A program made the translations under genes and the position numbers. Below the pieces are notes generated by a model. It had not been told where the DNA came from. It did not search any database and saw only the letters and a program-made list of their open reading frames with translations. Positions 58,763 to 64,000 of a stretch of DNA of 64,000 bases are shown in pieces (within the stretch, counting starts at the first letter, position 1; each line of letters begins with the position of its first letter). This DNA is from Panaeolus papilionaceus (lineage: Eukaryota > Basidiomycota > Agaricomycetes > Agaricales): assembly GCA_015501605.1 (NCBI GenBank), contig JADNRZ010000001.1, positions 806,001 to 870,000 on the forward strand, in the 5' to 3' direction.

Positions 58763-61700
58763 CTAGGATTGCTTCGCCCTCGAAGCATGAAGTCCAGCCT
58801 GTTTATAAGGAATATGAGCATAGGTGGTCCTGATAACCTTTGGAGCCTTAGGATTCTCTGCATAGAAGTCTTTGATGAGGTCAGGAGCATGGACATTGTC
58901 AGCTGGTTCCCAAGAATTCCAACCAGCATCGTATCCTTCCCATTTGATCAGGTATCGAAGTTTGCCTCTGATGAACTTGCTGTTCAAAATCTTCTCCACA
59001 ACAAACTCTTCAACATTGTCAACAAGCACAGGAGGTGGGGGTAGCTTGGCTCTTCAACCAGAGATGGGGTCATAAGGAGCAGGAGTGAGTCTGACAACAT
59101 GGAAGACTGGATGGATGCGGGAGAGGGATTTAGGAAGTTGAAGACGGTAGGCATTCTTTCCAACACTAGAAATGACTGGGTAAGGACCAACTCGCTTGTG
59201 GGAGAGCTTCTTGGATGGCCGAGTGGTTTGTATGTCTGAGGCATCAAGGTAGACACGATCTCCAGGCTTGATCTCAGGAGCCTTGGTGCGACGCCGGTTG
59301 TAGTACCTAGCCATGTCCTCCTTAGCAGCTGCTAAGGCAGCACGTGCTTCCTCAAGAGCAGTCTTCATCCTATCAGTGAACTCATTCACAGTTTCCATCC
59401 GGGAGGGAGGAAGGGGTTCAAAGCCCATGCGAGGATGTTGACCAGAGTCTAGAAGGAAGGGAGTCTGCTGGGTGGAGGAGTGGACATGGTTGTTGTAGGC
59501 AAACTCGGCCATGGAAAGGATGTCGTACCAGTCATCCTGTCGCTCAGAGATGTAGAGCCTGAGGTATTGTTCCAACTCCTGGTTGACACGCTCAGTCTGC
59601 CCATCAGTTTGAGGGTGATAGGCAGTGCTACGAGCTGGCTCAATCCCAAGCAGCCTGTAGAGTTCAGTAGTGAACTCTGCAATGAACTGTGGACCGCGAT
59701 CAGAGACTACCTTGGATGGGAGGCCATGGAGTTTCCAGATATGGTCACGATACATGCGGGCAGTGCCTAGGGCAGAGACAGTGGTAGTGGTAGCAGTGAA
59801 GTGGGCGCGTTTGGAAAGGGAGTCAACAACAACCATAATGGCATCATAACCATTGGACTCAGGAAGCTCGACAATGAAGTCCACACTGATATGGTCCCAA
59901 CGGCGGTCAGGAACGGCAAGGGGCTCAAGCTCTCCAAGGGGTCGCTGCCTGATGGTCTTGGTCCTAAGACACATGTCACAGGTGCTGGTGTAGAGTCCAA
60001 TGAACTTAGACATGCGTGGCCACCAGTAGTTCCTAGACACAAGCTCCAAGGTCTTCCAACGTCCAGGGTGTCCAGCAAGAGTGGAGTCATGACAGAGAGC
60101 CACAATGCGACGACGAAGATCACCACCTGGTGGAACATAGAGCTTTCCACAGAAGTAGATAAGACCATCAGCTTCATCCCACTCTGAGGAGTGAAGAGAC
60201 TGAGATCCAGTCTTTCTGAGTGCCTTGACTGCCTTGGCCACAGTGTCCTCAAGATCAGAGGCCTCCTTGGAATGTCGACGGATCTCACGAACCAGAGAGT
60301 GTTCCTGTCCAACAAATTCCAGACCTTCTAGTGCACGAACTGCAAACATCCCTGGGGTGAGGAGGGTGATGTTCTGGTTGTCACGTTCACTAGAACCATG
60401 GTCAGACCGACGTGAGAGAGCATCTGCTTTTCCCATAGTAGCTCCTGCCTTGTGCTGCATGACAAAGTCAAAGCGGGCCAGAGTGAGAGACCAGCGGGCT
60501 TGCCTGCGGTTGAGGTTCTGAGATGACATGAAGTATTCCAAGTTCTTGTGGTCAGTCCAGATCTCAAACTTGTGGCGGGCACCCTCAAGGAAGTGTCTCC
60601 ATTCCTGTAAGGCTCGAATGATTGCAAGCATTTCCTTGTCATGAATCTCATAATTCCTTTCGACAGGAGAGAGTGACTTGGAAAAGAAAGCGATTGGATG
60701 CCACTTTCCATCTTCTGGAGACTGCTGAGAGAGTACAGCACCAGTGGCGAAGTCTGAAGAGTCAGCTTCAAGCCGGAAAGGGAGATCGTCATTGGGAGCG
60801 GCAAGGACAGGGGAGGAGGTGACAGCATCCTTGATGGACTGGAAGGCAGTAGCGGCAGCAGGAGACCAGGAAAACTCAGTGGAGCTCTTGGTGAGATCAA
60901 AGAGGGGACGTGCATGATGAGAGAAATCCTTGATGAACCGTCGATAGAAGTTGGCAAAACCCAGGAAAGATTGGACTTCTTTCCTATTGGTGGGGGTGGG
61001 CCATTGAGCAACTCCAGCAACTTTGACAGGATCCATCTTGACTCGGTTCTCAGCAACGATAAGCCCAAGGTACTCAATGCATGTCTTTCAAACTCGCATT
61101 TCTCCAGGCGGAGGCAGAGACCATGTTCCTCTAGACGCTTCAGGACCCTATGAGTGACCTCTCGATGCTCAGGAATATCCTTGGTGAAGATCAGGATGTC
61201 ATCCAGATATACCACAACCACACCTTCAGAGATCATGTCTTGGAAGATCTCGTTCATCATGGTTTGGAAGGTGGCAGGACTGTTGGTGAGACCAAAGAAC
61301 ATGACAAGAGGTTCGAAGAGACCTCTGTGAGTGCGAAAAGCAGCCTTCCACTCATCTCCTTCTTTGATGCGGACATTGTTGAAACCCCAACGAATGTCAA
61401 GCTTGGTGAAGTAGCGTGCACCACGAAGTTGGTTGATAAGGTCAGAGATGAGAGGGAGAGGGTACTTGTTCTTCACAGTCATATCATTGAGCATGCGATA
61501 GTCCTGGACCAGACGAAGGGAGCCATCCTTTTTCTTCACAAAGAAGACTGGTGATGCCATGGGGGACTTGGAGCGGCGAATCTTTCCCTGAGCCTCGTTC
61601 TCAGCAAGGAAGCGCTCAGCCTCTTCACGTTCTGCAGGGTTTAATGGGTAAACCTTGCATCCCTTGGGTTGAGCTCCAGGAATGAGCTCAATCGCATGAT

Positions 61701-63986
61701 CCCAAGGCTTCTCTCAGGAAGCTTAAGAAACTCAGCTTCAGAGAAGACACGATGGAAGAGACTCTGATAGTCAGGGACTGGACCATGAGGTGAGGAAGGG
61801 AGAGTGGTCTGTTCTGGTTGAGGAGCAGAGTTACGCAAGAAACCTTCAGCCAGGCGTTGACTGATGGTTGAAGTAGCGTTGATATGCTCTTCAGCTTCCT
61901 CAGGGAGTAAGCCAGAAACCCAGACACGATCGCCTTCCTCAAGATCAAATGGCAGATCAGAGGACTCGAGATCATCAGAATCTTCAGGGGAAGACTCTTC
62001 AGGGGTGAGAGAGGGGGCAGGACCAGAGCGGCAGGCATTCACCTTGGCTTCTTCCTTGCAAGCAGCCTTCTTTTCCTCATTGAGTTCCTTCTTGCAACCA
62101 AAGCATCGACTGCTAGGCTTGCAACGAGACATCTTGACTTCTCCAGTTTCCCAATTGACTTCAGGATTGTGATCCCTGAACCAAGTGTATCCAATGATCA
62201 GCTTCTGCTTCCCTAAGCCTGTGACACAGAAGAGTGCGCGTTCTGTGTGGCCGTTGTACCGGAGGATCAAGTCAACCACCTCAGTAATTGAACCAGACTC
62301 GTTGAGCGTTCCATCCACGTTACGAACAGGGATGGGGCGGCTGAGCTTCCTGGTGGCAATTCGGTTGGACTTGACGTACTCTCGATCGATGAACAGACCA
62401 GTAGCGCCAGTGTCAAGCAAGGCCTTAACAGATCGAGCTTCATGGGAGTCAGTGGTCTCTATCTCAACCTTCAGGTGAAGGGAGCTAGGTCCAGGTGCAA
62501 GAGAAGAGATGGTGCACGAGGATGGAAGGCGACGACATTCCCATTTGGAGCGACGAGGTAGGCGGGGCGGAGCAGAAGGATCATGGAGGGAGGATGGAGA
62601 GGAGGGAACCTTGTCTTCATCTGGGAGAGATAGAGTCTCATCAACCAGAGGGGCATACCGATTACGAGAGTCGAGAACGACTTTAGGACAAGGTAGAGGT
62701 GGAGCTTGTGCAGGTGTTTGCACAGAGACTTCACTTGTCACAGGCTTTCATAAGGGGGCATGAGTGGTGCGGATAGACAAAGGACCGGGGGAGGGGTCAA
62801 GGAAATGTGAGAAGGAGGGAGGAAGAGAAGAGAGTGGGCTAGGCACAGGAGGAGGAGGCTGCAGATGGAAGGTGTCATTAGCAGCCAAGTTGAGAGCAAC
62901 AAGGCGGGCCAATTCGTACCAGCCAGAGGGATCGTTATGAGCTGGATGTGAAGCTACCCGCTTACTGAGATGATCAGTGATGGAGGGGTGGAGGCCACGA
63001 CGGAACTTGACCACGATGTAGGAGGGGTCAGAGTAGCCAGCTTCAGCAACAAGGTCACGGAAGGAGTCGACATAATCGTCAACAGAACGATCCCCTTGGA
63101 AGTAGGAGGTACCTTCCAAGATGAGGGCAGCAGTTTCCTGCTCACGCAAGGGGAAGAACTCTTTGCGAAAGTCTTCAGCAAAGTGATCCCAAGTTGCGTA
63201 AGGGGAGGAACCTTCCTCAATGAGCTCAGAGATCCTGCAGGACCATAGAGCAGCTTGACCAGCAGACATGAACGTGAGGGCCCAACTAATCATGGTGGAC
63301 TCGTCAGGAAAAAGATCTGGACGAAGTCTGAAGTAACCCATGAGAGAGTTGTAGAAGGCTTTGCCCTTGAGACGATCACCATCGTACCGGGGAGGAGGAG
63401 CTGGCCTAACCTTTTCTGCAATCATCAAAGGAGTCCCAAGACGATGAGAAGAAGGGGCAGAGGGATGCACTACTCCACTAGGATAACCAGAAGAGGCAGT
63501 GAGGAGAGGGGAAGACACTATTCCACTGGGGCAACCAGAAGAGACAGTGGGGAGGGGAGGATCCACTCTATTGGATGACCGAATAGAGGTGGGGGGAAGA
63601 GGAAGACTACTACTAGAAGAAAGAGAAGAAGAAGAAGAATGTTCCATAGGTACACTAATAAAATGAGAAGAAGAAGGAAGAGGGTGAGGAGAAGAAGAAG
63701 ATTGTTCCATGTTTACACTAGGTAAAGGAAAAGAAGAAGGGGGAGAAAAGTTTCTGTCTACAGTTCCATGGTTTAAAGAGTGTAGTATCCCATCTGTCAG
63801 CTGTCCAACAGAGTGGGAAGGGAGTGGGGGAAAAGTAGAAGAAACAAGGGAGGGAGAAGAAGAAGGGGAAGAAGAAAGAGAAAGAGGAGAGGGGTTGAAA
63901 GTAGAAGAAAAATAATGAAGCAAGGAAAGAACAGAAGACCTCAAGTGGGAGATAGCTACCTGTTGGGATTCCTGCTGAGCAAGCAT
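58763..63986 (-). pseudogene. E4 gag-protease-RT-RNase H-integrase-chromodomain polyprotein, interrupted
   Basis: The Gag domain (FYNSLMGYFRLRPDLFPDES to SYIVVKFRRGLHPSITDHL) ends at a TGA (62,748-62,750), after which the same frame continues. Protease: KALLDTGATGLFID near 62,420. [35 protein letters not shown] near 61,205. RNase [15 protein letters not shown]. Integrase: zinc region, then HISVDFIVELPESNGYDAIM and YHPQTDGQTERVNQE. Chromodomain: RYLIKWEGYDAGWNSWEP near 58,930. Breaks: single A lost near 61,710 and near 61,088 (both in A runs), and TGA at 59,054-59,056. No gag CCHC knuckle was seen. The gag start may lie beyond the window. Confidence 0.88.
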
Positions 63987-64000
63987 GGAGGATACCTGGT

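Larger units (their letters stand above)
58346..64000 (-). mobile_element. E4: Ty3/gypsy chromovirus of a second family, 5' end beyond the window
   Basis: In sense: gag, protease, RT, RNase H, integrase, chromodomain, purine tract (complement GAGGGGGGTAA, 58,752-58,762), 3' LTR. It differs from E1-E3: gag and pol share one frame, the RT box is YLDD, there is no third ORF, and the LTR is short. The 5' LTR lies beyond 64,000, so LTR age and target duplication cannot be judged. Confidence 0.9.

Overview
The window looks like nuclear DNA of a mushroom-forming basidiomycete (Agaricomycetes). The supported genes have many short introns of about 48-70 bases with GT..AG ends. There is a non-canonical G-alpha of the kind expanded in mushrooms, and a KDZ-type transposase with the cysteine clusters known from these fungi. 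No ribosomal RNA, tRNA or CRISPR array was recognised.

Layout. Positions 1-11,316 are ordinary host sequence: an unidentified gene running off the left edge, a secreted type-B carboxylesterase (minus strand), an 11-exon G-protein alpha subunit, a Pmp3-family membrane proteolipid and the start of a putative membrane protein. From 11,317 to the right edge almost everything recognisable is mobile DNA, much of it nested. E1 (11,317-18,092) and E2 (34,075-42,963) are Ty3/gypsy LTR retrotransposons of one family on the plus strand. E3 (21,318-33,549) is a broken relative on the minus strand. A solo LTR (19,119-20,982) contains a Tc1-like transposon. A 7.7 kb KDZ DNA transposon (22,806-30,549) sits inside E3. 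Two related non-autonomous elements lie at 41,038 and 47,144. Two copies of a palindrome-rich element lie at 16,061 and 51,676. A 202-bp CACTA-like and a 152-bp pogo-like miniature element are also present. LINE copies occupy 52.7-58.3 kb. E4, a second type of chromodomain-bearing Ty3 element, starts at 58,346 on the minus strand and runs off the right edge.

How the parts work together. E1-E3 encode Gag (CCHC knuckle), a Pol (protease, RT, RNase H, and integrase with a chromodomain-like end where it survives) in the -1 frame, and a third ORF of unknown function with two further zinc-knuckle-like motifs. Their primer-binding site is not tRNA-like. It is a 13-base perfect complement of a sequence in the LTR about 32 bases after the TATA box, as expected for Tf1-type self-priming. 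The KDZ element has 8-bp target duplications, long GGCTGA-type subterminal arrays and a 7-exon transposase gene that is intact except for two TGA codons. The 1.0-1.1 kb elements share its outermost bases and 8-bp duplications and may be mobilised by such a transposase. Decay throughout is mostly CpG to TpG/CpA change: nearly all nonsense codons are TGA, and LTR pairs differ only at CpG sites, which points to cytosine methylation or a CpG-type RIP.
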